DNA of 64,000 nt from Emcibacter sp. (GCA_021774785.1 JAJFIQ010000019.1:248001-312000); one strand, 5' to 3'; counted from the stretch's first letter, positions 31,630 to 43,223 are shown. Numbers and translations: made by a program. Notes: generated by a model not told the origin, from the letters alone.

Positions 31630-32388
31630 TTAGATTACTCCCGCTTCGTCACGCAATTTGGCGACCAGTTCTTCTACGCTTCCCACAATTACCCCGGCTT
31701 CCCGTTTCGAAGGCTCTTCCACTTTCAAGGTGGTGACCCGCCTGGCGGTATCCACACCATAATCGGAGGGCTCTTTTGTATCCAACGGTTTGCGTTTGGC
31801 TTTCATAATATTTGGCAGGGATGCATAACGCGGCTCATTGAGGCGCAGGTCTGCGGTTACAACAGCAGGCAGGTTTAATTTAACAGTCTCAAGCCCGCCG
31901 TCAATTTCACGGGTGACATTTACTGAGCCATCAGCAATCACGACTTCTGAAGCAAAGGTTCCCTGCGGCCAGCCAAGGAGAGCTGCCAGCATTTGACCGG
32001 TTTGATTACAGTCATTGTCTATAGCCTGTTTGCCCAGAAGCACTATTCCTGGATTTTCTTCGTCCACAATCGCTTTTAGTATTTTTGCAATGGCAAGCGG
32101 TTCAACCGCTTCATCGGTTTTAACAAGTATCGCCCGGTCTGCACCCATAGCCAGGGCCGTACGCAGGGTTTCCTGAGCCTGTGCAGGGCCAATGGAAACC
32201 ACTATTACCTCATCGGCATTACCGGCTTCTTTGATCCGTAAGGCTTCCTCAACGGCAATTTCATCAAAAGGGTTCATGGACATCTTGACGTTAGCCAATT
32301 CCACACCAGTATTGTCTGCTTTTACGCGGACTTTTACATTATAATCAATTACCCGTTTTACCGGGACCAGAATCTTCATTTGGGTCAC
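31630..32388 (-). CDS. etfB: Electron transfer flavoprotein beta subunit
   Basis: [20 protein letters not shown]...[50 protein letters not shown]. Confidence 0.95.
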   Translation of the reverse strand: MTQMKILVPVKRVIDYNVKVRVKADNTGVELANVKMSMNPFDEIAVEEALRIKEAGNADEVIVVSIGPAQAQETLRTALAMGADRAILVKTDEAVEPLAIAKILKAIVDEENPGIVLLGKQAIDNDCNQTGQMLAALLGWPQGTFASEVVIADGSVNVTREIDGGLETVKLNLPAVVTADLRLNEPRYASLPNIMKAKRKPLDTKEPSDYGVDTARRVTTLKVEEPSKREAGVIVGSVEELVAKLRDEAGVI

Positions 32389-32571
32389 TCTCCCATGGTT
32401 TTAGTAATTATATTTCTTTAGATGACAATTTATTATTCACTCGTAACTAAGAGATTTGTTGCAGCGCAATATAATACACAGTTACCTCATGCAAAGGCCG
32501 CTGTCAATTAATTCAGAGGCGCATGATACATGACAGATAAAAAAAATAAACGACTGTTTGGACTTTTTTGT

Positions 32572-34296
32572 TTATTTTTGACTTAAAATCCATTCATTAA
32601 CGATTTCTTCCAAAATGGCAATGGGCAGAGACCCGTTTCCAATGATAGTGTCATGGAACGCCCGAAGGTCAAATTTCTCGCCCAGCGTATCTTTTGCCTT
32701 TTTTCGTAATTGGCGGATTTTGATTTCCCCGATTTTATAGGATAAGGCCTGTGCCGGCCAAGTGATGTAACGGTCGATTTCTGCCTCTACCTCATCAATG
32801 GTAAGGCCGGTATTATCCATCATAAAGCTAATCGCTTTATCCCGTGACCAGCCAAAAGCATGCATGCCCGTATCAACCACAAGGCGGCAAGAGCGCCAGG
32901 TTTCATAGGTCAGACGTCCAAAATCGCTATAGGGGTCTTGGTAGAAGCCCATATCCTTGCCCAGCCGTTCACTATAAAGTCCCCAGCCTTCGCCGAAAGC
33001 CGCGTGGTATAGAGTTTTGCGGAATTCCGGAATATCCAGTTCCATGCCAAGGGCCGTTTGTAAATGGTGGCCCGGCACACCTTCGTGGAAGGTCAGGGCT
33101 TCCAAAGTATAAAGGGGCTGTGCAGATAGATTCTTGGTGCCAAGGAAGAATGTGCCTGATGTTGTGCCATCGCCTGAAGAAGGCATATAGTAGGCACCAC
33201 GCTTTCCTGCTTTGATATTATAGGGGGTTCGGGGCAGCAGACCAAAGAATTTTGGTAATTCACCCTCCACTGTTTTGGCGACCAGAGCGGCCCTTGCCAG
33301 CAGTTCATGTTCGCTCTTGGCATAAAATTTTGGCTCAGTCCTAAGATAGGTGAGGAACTCTTTGAAATTCCCCTTGAAACCAACCTTTTTTATAATAGTG
33401 GTCATTTCCCCCCGAATGCGTTTGATTTCGCTCAGGCCCAATTCGTGAATTTCCTTTGGCCCCATATTGGTTGTTGTGAAAAATTTGATTTGTGATTTGT
33501 AATATTCTGCGCCACCTTTAACACTGCTGATACCGACCTCTTTCCGGCAATTGGGCATATAGTCTTTGGTGTAGAAATCATAGAAGGCCTGATATTCCGG
33601 AATGATCTTTTCAGCGACAAGTTTCAGACCTTGTTCTGTAAATCTTGCCTGCTGTTTGGCTGTTATTTGTGGAGGGTAGGATTTGAATGGTCCAAACAAC
33701 TTGCTGTCTTTTGGGTCTTTCACAAGTTGTTGACGGATGGAATTTTCATAACCTTCCATGGATTTGCAATAATGGGTATAGCCCGTGGAAATAGCCTCTT
33801 GCAACAGAGTTATATGTTCCTGATTGTAGCGGGGGAAATCCGCTAGGCTGATGAGGTAATCCTCATAATCACGTGCCTTAAGGAACGACATATTCGCCGG
33901 TGCATCAGCAAAATAGGTATGATAGCCAAACAGTTTGGTTATCGGAAACAAATGTCCGGGCTGATTATAGCTATCGGCCTCGGTTTGGCGTTCAAACTTG
34001 AATATTTTATAACTGATCTGATCTTTAGTGTTAAGTTTACGCTCTTCAATATGGTTCAGGCGTTGCTTGATCTCATCATTGAAAGCCGCCCGACGGTCGC
34101 GTGCTGTTTTGTTAAACTCAGGCAAGGTACCGTTCATGCGGAAAGCATCTGAATCAGTGCGGAAAAATACTTTCTCCTGATTGGCCTGCTCCCAATGATC
34201 ATTCAATAATTTATGAAAATCATTTGTGTTATTGGCGAGCGCATTCGGTGCCATAGTGAGGCATAAGAATACGGCTGCAATTATATTTTTTTTCAT
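32572..34296 (-). CDS. DUF885 family protein (copy 1)
   Basis: GFHE-type motif ALTFHEGVPGHHLQTALGMEL; signal peptide. Confidence 0.9.
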   Translation of the reverse strand: MKKNIIAAVFLCLTMAPNALANNTNDFHKLLNDHWEQANQEKVFFRTDSDAFRMNGTLPEFNKTARDRRAAFNDEIKQRLNHIEERKLNTKDQISYKIFKFERQTEADSYNQPGHLFPITKLFGYHTYFADAPANMSFLKARDYEDYLISLADFPRYNQEHITLLQEAISTGYTHYCKSMEGYENSIRQQLVKDPKDSKLFGPFKSYPPQITAKQQARFTEQGLKLVAEKIIPEYQAFYDFYTKDYMPNCRKEVGISSVKGGAEYYKSQIKFFTTTNMGPKEIHELGLSEIKRIRGEMTTIIKKVGFKGNFKEFLTYLRTEPKFYAKSEHELLARAALVAKTVEGELPKFFGLLPRTPYNIKAGKRGAYYMPSSGDGTTSGTFFLGTKNLSAQPLYTLEALTFHEGVPGHHLQTALGMELDIPEFRKTLYHAAFGEGWGLYSERLGKDMGFYQDPYSDFGRLTYETWRSCRLVVDTGMHAFGWSRDKAISFMMDNTGLTIDEVEAEIDRYITWPAQALSYKIGEIKIRQLRKKAKDTLGEKFDLRAFHDTIIGNGSLPIAILEEIVNEWILSQK

Positions 34297-36038
34297 TTTT
34301 GATTCTCAATCCACTCAGTAACGATATTTTCAAGTATTGCGATAGGTAGGGCACCATTGCCAAGGACCGTATCATGGAAGGCACGCAGGTCAAATTTATC
34401 CCCAAGCTCGGCTTCCGCTTTCCCGCGCAGGGCGGTGATGCTTAGTTCACCAATTTTATAGGCCAGTGCCTGTCCCGGCCATGTTATATAACGGTCAACT
34501 TCTGTGGTAATATTGTGAACACTGAGCGAGGTATTCTCCACCATAAAATCGATGGCCTGTTGACGGGACCAGCCCTTTGTATGCATCCCCGTATCAACCA
34601 CAAGACGACACGCCCGCCACATTTCATAGGTAAGTCGCCCAAAATCGCTGTAGGGGTCTTTATAAAAGCCCACTTCCAGCCCAAGCCGTTCACTATAAAG
34701 CGCCCATCCTTCCACAAAGGCTGTAAAGCCGGAAAATTTCCTGAATATGGGAATATCAAGTTCTTTTTGAATGGCAATCTGAAGATGATGCCCCGGTACG
34801 GCCTCATGAAACCCCAGTGCTTCCTGTGTGTACAGAGGCCGCGTTTTTAGAAGCGACGTATTGACAAAATAATTGCCCGCTGTTTTGCCATCCCCATTTG
34901 AGGGCATGTAATAGGCGGTCGTGGTTTTTTCGGCAATATCCAGTGGAATTTTTTTCAGACCGTAGGGGTTGCGGGGCAGAAAACCAAACAGTTTCGGCAG
35001 TTGCCCATCCATGCGTTTTGCAATTAGGGCTGCCTTTTCCATTAAATCTTCAGCATCTTTGGCATAAAATTGTGGGTCAGTACGCAAGAAGGTGACAAAT
35101 TCCTTGAAGCTACCTTCAAATTTGACTTTTTTGATAATTTTGTCCATTTCCATGCGCAGGCGTTTTACTTCGTTCAAACCTTTGTCATGTATCTGATCAG
35201 GGGTCATTTCGGTGGTGGTGAAATGCCGGATCAGATGTGCGTAATAATCATCACCGCCTTTCAGGCTGGTTATGCCAACGGTGTTTCGGCATTTCGGACC
35301 GTATTTCTCGGTATAGAATTTATAGAAATTTTTATAGGCCGGAATAATTTTTTCCCGGATTAATGCCGTACCGCGCTTAGTTATTTCCCGTCTTTTTTCT
35401 ACAGATATTTTTTTAGGAAAATTTTTAAATGGGGCATAAAAAGCACTCTTGGTTATGTCATCGACTATATGACTAGAAATAGATTTCTCATAGCCTTCCA
35501 TTGATGTGCAATATTGGGTATATCCCTTATCAACGGCTTGGGCGAGAATGGCTATATTTTCTGTGTTGAAACGGGGGTATTGTTCCAACTGTCCCAAATA
35601 ATTTTCATAGTCAGCCAATTCCAGAAAAGACATATTGCCCGGGCGCTGGGCAAATGACATATGCCATCCATTGCGGTTGGTGATGGCGAAAAGATACCCT
35701 GGATATTTATGGGCGGCCTGCTCCATTAACCGTTGACGTTTGAATATCTGATAATTCAAAAGGGCATTGCTATCCAGTTCATCGGCATTAATTTGGTTTA
35801 ATCGTGTGAGGGTTTTTTCATTATAATTATGTCGTCTGCTTCTGGCCTTCTCTGTATTATCTCCAAGCTGCCCATCATATTCGCGCATACCAAGGCGCGA
35901 GGCAAATACAGGGTTCTCCTCCAATGTATTAGCCCAGTGATCATCCAGAATTTTCTGAAAATCTGTTGCCGTATTTCCCGCCCAAGCCGTGCCGGACAGT
36001 ATTAAAGAAAGGCTAAAAATTATAATGATTATTCTCAT
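34293..36038 (-). CDS. DUF885 family protein (copy 2)
   Basis: ALGFHEAVPGHHLQIAIQKEL; signal peptide; collinear with copy 1. Confidence 0.9.
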   Translation of the reverse strand: MRIIIIIFSLSLILSGTAWAGNTATDFQKILDDHWANTLEENPVFASRLGMREYDGQLGDNTEKARSRRHNYNEKTLTRLNQINADELDSNALLNYQIFKRQRLMEQAAHKYPGYLFAITNRNGWHMSFAQRPGNMSFLELADYENYLGQLEQYPRFNTENIAILAQAVDKGYTQYCTSMEGYEKSISSHIVDDITKSAFYAPFKNFPKKISVEKRREITKRGTALIREKIIPAYKNFYKFYTEKYGPKCRNTVGITSLKGGDDYYAHLIRHFTTTEMTPDQIHDKGLNEVKRLRMEMDKIIKKVKFEGSFKEFVTFLRTDPQFYAKDAEDLMEKAALIAKRMDGQLPKLFGFLPRNPYGLKKIPLDIAEKTTTAYYMPSNGDGKTAGNYFVNTSLLKTRPLYTQEALGFHEAVPGHHLQIAIQKELDIPIFRKFSGFTAFVEGWALYSERLGLEVGFYKDPYSDFGRLTYEMWRACRLVVDTGMHTKGWSRQQAIDFMVENTSLSVHNITTEVDRYITWPGQALAYKIGELSITALRGKAEAELGDKFDLRAFHDTVLGNGALPIAILENIVTEWIENQK

Positions 36039-36190
36039 GATATTATCCCACTGTTTTGTAATTATTTTATTGTAGATTACATATTTTCCTTAGGTTCAAC
36101 AACCGTAATAAGCTAATATTTTCAGCTATTTTTAGAAGAAAAATAGTAGAAAACACTAAAAGATCGATGACAAGCTAGATTATAGGCGCT

Positions 36191-36273
36191 TCATTACTGG
36201 ATTGGGACGCATCCGTTCCACTATACGCCTCTAATAATCAGTGTTAGCCTTTTCTCATTGAAAGGAGAAAAGG
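36191..36273 (+). ncRNA. Candidate structured leader upstream of methylmalonyl-CoA mutase (two hairpins)
   Basis: AGGCG...CGCCT arm flanked by ATTAT...ATAAT, then CCTTTTCTC-ATTGAAAG-GAGAAAAGG perfect stem. Confidence 0.3.
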
Positions 36274-36566
36274 GATGATCCCTCTGATTGAGCAGATGAA
36301 TAGATTATCTGAAAGAACAAATAATAAAGTTACAAATAAGACCATTAAGGGCTTTGTGTGCCGTAAGAAACCGAGCCTTCGTAACTGGCGTCACCGTCGT
36401 CGGCCAATTACATTCTGCCATTCGAATAAGTTTTGTTTGATGCGCTATAAATTCTCTTTCTAGCGGGATAGGTTTTTTGACTAAATAAAAACTTTACTCA
36501 CGGGTAACATTTTGTATATACTGCGCCGCACAACTTTAAAAAAATCATGAGTAAGCGGAATTATTT

Positions 36567-38702
36567 ATGACCGATAGTAAGCGGAAAAGTATAACAGACT
36601 GGCAGGAACTCGTTTCAAAAGAACTTCGTGACAAAAAACTGGATGACCTGACTTGGAACACGCCGGAAGGTATTGCCGTGAAGCCGCTTTATACTGCAGA
36701 AGATGTGTCTGATATTCCACATATTGATAATCTGCCGGGCTTTTTCCCTTTTACCCGTGGCGTACGCGGTAGCATGTATACGGGTCGGCCATGGACCATC
36801 CGTCAATATGCCGGTTTTTCCACGGCTGAGGATTCCAATGCTTTTTACCGCCGCAATCTTGCCGCCGGACAAAAGGGACTGAGCGTCGCTTTCGATCTTG
36901 CCACCCATCGGGGGTATGACAGTGACCATCCGAGGGTTCAGGGTGATGTGGGTAAGGCTGGCGTAGCCATTGACAGTATTGAGGATATGAAAATCCTGTT
37001 TGATCAAATCCCGCTGGATAAGATGTCGGTGTCCATGACCATGAACGGGGCAGTGATCCCGTGTCTGGCGTTTTATATCATTGCTGCAGAGGAACAGGGT
37101 GTCAGGCGGTCTGATCTCAGCGGCACCATTCAGAATGATATTCTGAAGGAATTTATGGTGCGTAATACCTATATCTATCCACCGGAACCCAGCATGCGGA
37201 TTATCGGTGATATTATCGCCTATACCACCGCAGAAATGCCAAAATTCAACAGTATTTCCATTTCCGGCTATCATATGCAGGAAGCGGGCGCGACCCAGCT
37301 TCAGGAATTGGCCTTCACGCTGGCAGACGGCATGGAATATGTCCGGGCCGCCCTTAAAACAGGGCTTGATATAGATGTCTTTGCCCCGCGCTTAAGTTTT
37401 TTCTTTGCCACGGGCATGAATTTCTTCATGGAAGTGGCCAAGTTACGGGCCGCCAGAACCATCTGGGCGCAGATCATGGAAAATTTTGGCGCCAAAAACC
37501 CAAAAAGCATGATGTTGCGTACCCATTGCCAGACCTCCGGCGTGTCACTTACGGAAAAAGACCCCTATAATAATGTGATCCGAACCACGGTAGAGGCCAT
37601 GGCTTCCATGCTCGGCGGCACCCAGTCGCTCCATACCAATGCGCTGGACGAAGCCATCGCTCTGCCCACAGATTTTTCCGCACGTATTGCCCGTAATACC
37701 CAGATCGTGTTGCAGGAAGAAACCGGTATGTGCAATGTGGTTGACCCCCTTGGCGGCTCTTATTATGTGGAGCATCTGACCAATGAGCTGGTGCAGGAGG
37801 CTTGGAAGATCATCACCGAGATCGAAGATATGGGCGGCATGACAAAGGCCGTGGAAAGCGGTATGCCCAAAATGAAGATCGAGGAAGCCGCCGCCCTGAA
37901 ACAGGCCCGTATTGATCGGGGGGAAGAGGTTGTTGTGGGTGTTAATAAATACCGTCTGGAAAAAGAGGATGATATTGACATTCTCGACGTGGATAATGAT
38001 GCGGTGCGCAAGGCTCAGATCGCACGGCTGACAAAAATGAAAGTTGAACGGGATGAGGAAAAATGTCAGGTGGCATTGAATGCCTTGACAGCGGCGGCAA
38101 AAGGCACCGATAATCTGTTGGAACGGGCCGTGGATGCGGCGCGGGCGCGGGCCTCTTTAGGAGAAATATCGGACGCAATGGAAAAAATATTCAACCGACA
38201 TCGGGCAGAGGTAAAATCCATATCCGGTGTATATGGTTCCGCCTATAAAGATGATGAGGGATTTTCTAAAATTCAAAAAGACATTGATGATTTTGCGAGC
38301 AAAGAAGGCCGCCGCCCCCGTATGCTTGTGGTCAAGATGGGGCAGGATGGTCATGATCGGGGCGCGAAAGTGATCGCGACCGCCTTTGCCGACATTGGAT
38401 TTGACGTGGATGTGGGACCATTATTCCAGACCCCGGCTGAAGCCGCCCGTGAGGCGATAGAAAATGACGTTCATATCATCGGCGTGTCATCGCTCGCGGC
38501 AGGTCATAAAACACTCATTCCCCAATTGATTGCCGAATTGAAAGAGCAGGGCGCGAATGATGTTATGGTTATTTGCGGCGGGGTGATCCCGGCACAGGAT
38601 TATGATTTCCTATATGAAGCGGGCGTATCTGCCATCTTCGGTCCTGGCACCAATATACCCGAAGCCGCTACCAAGGTGCTTGAGGTATTGGGGAATAGGT
38701 AG
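36567..38702 (+). CDS. Methylmalonyl-CoA mutase (single-chain, with B12 domain)
   Basis: [80 protein letters not shown]. Confidence 0.95.
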   Translation: MTDSKRKSITDWQELVSKELRDKKLDDLTWNTPEGIAVKPLYTAEDVSDIPHIDNLPGFFPFTRGVRGSMYTGRPWTIRQYAGFSTAEDSNAFYRRNLAAGQKGLSVAFDLATHRGYDSDHPRVQGDVGKAGVAIDSIEDMKILFDQIPLDKMSVSMTMNGAVIPCLAFYIIAAEEQGVRRSDLSGTIQNDILKEFMVRNTYIYPPEPSMRIIGDIIAYTTAEMPKFNSISISGYHMQEAGATQLQELAFTLADGMEYVRAALKTGLDIDVFAPRLSFFFATGMNFFMEVAKLRAARTIWAQIMENFGAKNPKSMMLRTHCQTSGVSLTEKDPYNNVIRTTVEAMASMLGGTQSLHTNALDEAIALPTDFSARIARNTQIVLQEETGMCNVVDPLGGSYYVEHLTNELVQEAWKIITEIEDMGGMTKAVESGMPKMKIEEAAALKQARIDRGEEVVVGVNKYRLEKEDDIDILDVDNDAVRKAQIARLTKMKVERDEEKCQVALNALTAAAKGTDNLLERAVDAARARASLGEISDAMEKIFNRHRAEVKSISGVYGSAYKDDEGFSKIQKDIDDFASKEGRRPRMLVVKMGQDGHDRGAKVIATAFADIGFDVDVGPLFQTPAEAAREAIENDVHIIGVSSLAAGHKTLIPQLIAELKEQGANDVMVICGGVIPAQDYDFLYEAGVSAIFGPGTNIPEAATKVLEVLGNR

Positions 38703-38717
38703 TAACTTTACCAGCTT

Positions 38718-38781
38718 GTCATTCCTGCGAAAGCAGGAGGCCAGTTTTTTTAGGGAAATAGACTGCCTCCGCAGGAGTGTC
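38718..38781. repeat. REP-like palindromic fragment (GTCATTCCTGC-GAAA-GCAGGA ... CCTCCGCAGGA)
   Basis: Intergenic GTCATTCCTGCGAAAGCAGGA hairpin with GAAA loop; shares GTCATTCC with the element at 51295. Confidence 0.5.
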
Positions 38782-38795
38782 GGTTAAGATAGGAT

Positions 38796-38829
38796 GAAAG
38801 CAATCCAAGGATTGGGTTGCTTTCAGTTT
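38796..38829 (+). terminator. Hairpin terminator after methylmalonyl-CoA mutase
   Basis: GAAAGCAA-TCCAAGGATTGGG-TTGCTTTC followed by AGTTTTT. Confidence 0.6.
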
Positions 38830-38838
38830 TTACAATAA

Positions 38839-40788
38839 TTATTTCAAATGCTTTTTGAGAAATTTATCCACTTCTTTTAGGAAAATAAGCTTGTTCTTCT
38901 CTAGCTCCAGAAAGTGATTTTCATCTTTCAGTTCGATGAATTTAATGTCTTTACCGGCTTGTTTCATATTTTTGTAGAATTGCGGTCCTTGTTTAAATGG
39001 CACACGGGTATCCAATGTACCGTGCATCAATAAAACAGGAGCTTTGATGTTCTTAATATTGTGAGCCGGTGAAATGTCATCAAGACTATGGTTCTCATTT
39101 TTAATATATTTCATGAGAATTTCCTCACCTTTAAATCGACTTTCATCTCTTTGAAAAATACGCATGTCGCCAATGCCGGCAAATGATATTGCGCATTTAT
39201 AGAGGTCAGGCTCACGGGCTATGCCGTTCAAAGCTGAATAACCACCATAACTTGCACCCATAATGCAGATTTTATCAGGGTCACTATAGCCCTGTTCGAC
39301 CATCCATTTGGTGCCGTCGGTTATATCATCCTGCATGGCTCGTCCCCATTGCTGAATGCCTTTATCGCGAAATACATTGCCATAACCACTTGAACCACGG
39401 TAATTCATTTGCAACACGGCATAGCCACGACTGGTGAGGAATTGAACCCATTGATCAAAGCCTCTTATATTACGGGCCATTGGTCCACCGTGAGGTAAAA
39501 TGACAGTGGGTAAATTTTTTGCTTTCCTGTCAGGTGGAAGTGATAGATAGGATGGAATTTCCAGACCATCTCGAGCTTTGTATGAAACTGGGGTCATATC
39601 AGACAAGTCATTAAAATCAATGCCATCATAAAGTTCAGAAATGACCATCATCTGTTTTGTTTTTATATCAAAAAACATTAACTCTCCGGAAAACTGGGGG
39701 CCGGAAATCAATATTATGAAACGGCTTTTATCCCTGTTATATGAAGTTATGATGTTATTGGTGTCAGGAAACTGTTTGTCGAGAAATCTTTGAATGGCCC
39801 GCAAACGTTTGTTGACATAATGTACTTTCCGTTCATGTTCGGTATAAATATAGCCGTCAATTTCTCCTGTGTAGCGGTCTATGATCATTCTTGAGGTTGG
39901 AATATTATCTTGGCCAAATAATTTTTCGCCAAATTCCTGTGTCGTTAAATCATATTTATAATAGGCATAGGGTGTGTTATTCAATTCTGATCCGACATAA
40001 ATTATATTTTCATCGGGAGAAAAGCCTGCGACATCATACTCTGAATTACCAGTAATGCTATCGAAACGGTCAATGGTTTTCCAGGCTCCACCTTCTTTTC
40101 CACGCAACACGACCTTGACCGCAGTGCCAACGCCGCCATACCCCATACGGACATTACCTTCATGGTCCGCATACCAGCTATCAATATTTTTGCTGCTTGA
40201 TACAATCTTACGCTTGCCTGTGTTGACATTGACTTTATAAACACCATTTACGCGGTTGGTTCGTGCCTTGGCAGCAAGTTTTGAAACGCCGCCGTATGAT
40301 TCAACTAAAATATACTCATCATCGTTAGGTAAAATGCTGACAATACTTCCAAGTCCCGCTTGAGCACCACGGCCACCTTCTTCTTTTGCAAGATTTATGA
40401 CATTCTTGCCATCTTTGCCAACAGCCAGAAGCCGCGATTCACGGTAAGGGGAGCCTCGCCACTTCTTATTGAAATAAACCGATACTGCCAGCCGGTCATT
40501 ATTGACCCACATATATCTATTTACCGTAGCTTTTGCAGGATTAAAGACAACAGTCTCTTTTTTGATGGAAGGATCGATACTTTCAATGATTAAATATTCC
40601 TTTCCCTTCACCGGGCGCATGGAGGCGATATAATTGCCGTCCGGCGATATTCGAACGCCTGAAAATTTACGGATTTTAGCCAATGTCTCGGCTGGAATTT
40701 CCTTGGCATGCACCATTGCTGATTGAAATGAGTAGATGGCAATGAGGGCTGTAAGGAATACAGCCATTACTTTTTTGATATTATCCAC
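38839..40788 (-). CDS. S9 family prolyl oligopeptidase-like peptidase
   Basis: IMGASYGGYSALNGIAREP; LLMHGTLDTRVPFKQGPQFYKNMKQAGK; signal peptide. Confidence 0.93.
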   Translation of the reverse strand: MDNIKKVMAVFLTALIAIYSFQSAMVHAKEIPAETLAKIRKFSGVRISPDGNYIASMRPVKGKEYLIIESIDPSIKKETVVFNPAKATVNRYMWVNNDRLAVSVYFNKKWRGSPYRESRLLAVGKDGKNVINLAKEEGGRGAQAGLGSIVSILPNDDEYILVESYGGVSKLAAKARTNRVNGVYKVNVNTGKRKIVSSSKNIDSWYADHEGNVRMGYGGVGTAVKVVLRGKEGGAWKTIDRFDSITGNSEYDVAGFSPDENIIYVGSELNNTPYAYYKYDLTTQEFGEKLFGQDNIPTSRMIIDRYTGEIDGYIYTEHERKVHYVNKRLRAIQRFLDKQFPDTNNIITSYNRDKSRFIILISGPQFSGELMFFDIKTKQMMVISELYDGIDFNDLSDMTPVSYKARDGLEIPSYLSLPPDRKAKNLPTVILPHGGPMARNIRGFDQWVQFLTSRGYAVLQMNYRGSSGYGNVFRDKGIQQWGRAMQDDITDGTKWMVEQGYSDPDKICIMGASYGGYSALNGIAREPDLYKCAISFAGIGDMRIFQRDESRFKGEEILMKYIKNENHSLDDISPAHNIKNIKAPVLLMHGTLDTRVPFKQGPQFYKNMKQAGKDIKFIELKDENHFLELEKNKLIFLKEVDKFLKKHLK

Positions 40789-41012
40789 AAATATCCCCTC
40801 TTTTTATTTTTACTGATCAATTACCCCTACGCAATTGATTTATGATAGTTACTAAGACACTACATATATTTTAATTTTCCCACACTTAACATATTCGCTG
40901 TTTCTTGGTAATATGTCCATAGTGAATTTATAGTGAAATATTGAATCTTCAATAATATTATGTTTTGCAAGGGTCTGTAGGATAATTTCCGGTAATAAAT
41001 ATTCTTGCATAA

Positions 41013-41082
41013 GCCCCGCCCATGCTTTATCAGCAGAAGCTATCTCGGGGCCTGTTTCTATATAAAGGAACAGGTCTTTTTA
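41013..41082 (+). ncRNA. Candidate leader RNA / attenuator or small RNA upstream of SulP gene
   Basis: GCCCCG...CGGGGC stem followed by CCTGTTTC-TATATAAA-GGAACAGG hairpin and TCTTTTT. Confidence 0.35.
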
Positions 41083-41119
41083 ATATTTGGTATTCCAAAG
41101 AAATCTCAGGGCAAATAAT

Positions 41120-42721
41120 ATGACTGAACAGGTAAAACCTGTGGCGCGACAACCAGGGTCAAAATGGCTGGCGGAATTTGGGCTAAATTCTATGAGTCGC
41201 ATAAGAATTGAAAGCTTTTCAGGTCTTACTGTTGCACTTGCTCTGGTGCCGGAGGCCGTCGCCTTTGCCTTTGTGGCTGGCGTGAACCCCTTGGTTGGAT
41301 TATATGCTGCCTTTATCGTCGGTCTGGTGACGGCGGTCTTTGGTGGACGGCCCGGTATGATTTCGGGCGCAACCGGAGCCTTAGCCGTGGTCATGGTTAG
41401 TCTTGTAGCGCAGCATGGTGTTGAATATCTGTTTGCCACCGTTGTGCTGATGGGAGTTATTCAGGTCATTGCCGGAATTACCCATCTGGGCAAGTTTATC
41501 CGTATGGTGCCCCATCCGGTGATGCTGGGCTTTGTAAATGGTCTGGCGATTGTGATTTTCCTTGCCCAGCTTGGGCAGTTCAAGGACGGATCCGGTGCAT
41601 GGCTCGAAGGCTTGCCGCTTTATCTGATGCTGGGTCTGGTGATACTAACCATGGCGATCATCTATATCATGCCGAAGATGACCAAGGCGGTTCCGGGACC
41701 ACTGGCGGCGATTGTTGTTGTGACCTTGATTGTAGTTGGCCTTAATCTTGATAGTCCACGGGTTGGTGACCTGGCCTCTATCGCGGGTGGGTTACCTCCC
41801 TTTCATATTCCGGACTTTTCCCTGACTTGGGACAGCCTGATGATCATTCTGCCCTATGCCGTTATTTTAGCGGCGGTGGGGCTGATTGAATCTTTGTTGA
41901 CGCTCAATCTTGTCAGTGACATGACCGACACTCACGGCGGAGCCAGCAAAGAATGCGCGGCGCAGGGTGCCGCAAATGTGATCACCGGTTTCTTTGGTGG
42001 CATGGGCGGTTGCGCCATGATCGGTCAAAGCATGATCAATGTGAAATCTGGTGGCCGTGCGCGGCTAAGCGGTATTGTCGCGGCATTAAGTTTACTTGGT
42101 TTTATCCTGTTTGCATCCGGTTTAATAGAGCAGATTCCACTGGCGGCGTTGATCGGGGTCATGTTCATGGTGGTGATCGGAACTTTCGCATGGAACAGCC
42201 TGAAGCTGATCGGAAAAATCCCGCGTCATGATGTTTTTGTCATTATTTTTGTCACTGCCATAACTGTTGCCTTTGATTTGGCCGTGGCGGTGGTAGCCGG
42301 TGTTATTATCTCGGCCTTGGTATTTGCCTGGGAAACCGCCAAACATACCCATGCCGCTAAGATCATTGATGAAGAGGGGTCCAAGGTTTATAAATTGTCC
42401 GGCCCGCTATTCTTTGGGTCTGTGGCAAGTTTTATCGAATTGTTTGATCCAAAATCTGATCCTGATGACGTTATTGTGGATTTTCTTGACTCCCGGGTTT
42501 TGGATCATTCCGGCTTACAGGCCATTGATGCCCTAGCAGTTAAATATGAAGCCGCAGGTAAGACGCTGCACCTGCGCCATTTAAGTGCCGATTGCCGTCG
42601 ACTTCTGGATAAAGCCCGCAAGATCGTTGAGGTTTCCGTCATCGAAGACCCCGACTATGGCGTTGCGGTGGATTATGAAGGCAATTATGTTGTCATGAAC
42701 GAGACACGTAAAGACAGCTAA
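41120..42721 (+). CDS. SulP family anion transporter with STAS domain
   Basis: [54 protein letters not shown]-terminal STAS-like [25 protein letters not shown]. Confidence 0.95.
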   Translation: MTEQVKPVARQPGSKWLAEFGLNSMSRIRIESFSGLTVALALVPEAVAFAFVAGVNPLVGLYAAFIVGLVTAVFGGRPGMISGATGALAVVMVSLVAQHGVEYLFATVVLMGVIQVIAGITHLGKFIRMVPHPVMLGFVNGLAIVIFLAQLGQFKDGSGAWLEGLPLYLMLGLVILTMAIIYIMPKMTKAVPGPLAAIVVVTLIVVGLNLDSPRVGDLASIAGGLPPFHIPDFSLTWDSLMIILPYAVILAAVGLIESLLTLNLVSDMTDTHGGASKECAAQGAANVITGFFGGMGGCAMIGQSMINVKSGGRARLSGIVAALSLLGFILFASGLIEQIPLAALIGVMFMVVIGTFAWNSLKLIGKIPRHDVFVIIFVTAITVAFDLAVAVVAGVIISALVFAWETAKHTHAAKIIDEEGSKVYKLSGPLFFGSVASFIELFDPKSDPDDVIVDFLDSRVLDHSGLQAIDALAVKYEAAGKTLHLRHLSADCRRLLDKARKIVEVSVIEDPDYGVAVDYEGNYVVMNETRKDS

Positions 42722-42741
42722 CGTTTTTCTGACCTCATAGA

Positions 42742-42774
42742 AGCCGGGACTTCCAACAGTTCCGGCTTTTTTTT
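42742..42774 (+). terminator. Rho-independent terminator after SulP gene
   Basis: AGCCGGGAC-TTCCAACA-GTTCCGGCT-TTTTTTT. Confidence 0.85.
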
Positions 42775-42846
42775 ATTTTTTTGCATCCAATTTATCATCT
42801 GAGCGCATCTAAGGTATAATAATTCAACAAAATGAGGATTTTTATT

Positions 42847-43209
42847 ATGGAATGGGTTCCAATTGTAATGTTTATATCGATTGCTGTAGCAGTCATCTTT
42901 TTCTTTTATTTTAACAGCAGAAAACAACATGCCGTTCAGGAAACGCTCCGCAGCGCTATTAATGGCGGGCAGACTTTGTCCCCTGATACGATACATGCTT
43001 TGGGCGTGAAGCCTGCACCAACACCGGTTTCAGATGCCCGTAAAGGGGTTCTTTTGATTTGCTTTGGTATTGCGACCATTATTTTCGGGTATTTCGTACC
43101 GGAACCGGATGCTACGGAGGTCTTTAAAGGAATTGCCTCCTTTCCCATATTGGTGGGTTTAGGATATTTTATCGTGTATCGTTTTAATAAAGACAAACAG
43201 GATAATTAA
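42847..43209 (+). CDS. Small membrane protein (DUF6249-like) preceding an ECF sigma factor
   Basis: MEWVPIVMFISIAVAVIFFFYF...ARKGVLLICFGIATIIFGYF; two to three TM segments; upstream Met at 42832/42847 uncertain. Confidence 0.65.
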   Translation: MEWVPIVMFISIAVAVIFFFYFNSRKQHAVQETLRSAINGGQTLSPDTIHALGVKPAPTPVSDARKGVLLICFGIATIIFGYFVPEPDATEVFKGIASFPILVGLGYFIVYRFNKDKQDN

Positions 43210-43223
43210 ATTCCGGGTGCGTT

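Noticed and set aside
36060-36566. Cobalamin riboswitch upstream of methylmalonyl-CoA mutase
   Set aside because: No recognisable B12-box could be read; only unassigned hairpins are seen, so only a generic leader was proposed.
36615-37274. 219 aa minus-strand ORF inside methylmalonyl-CoA mutase
   Set aside because: Shadow ORF opposite a highly conserved coding region.
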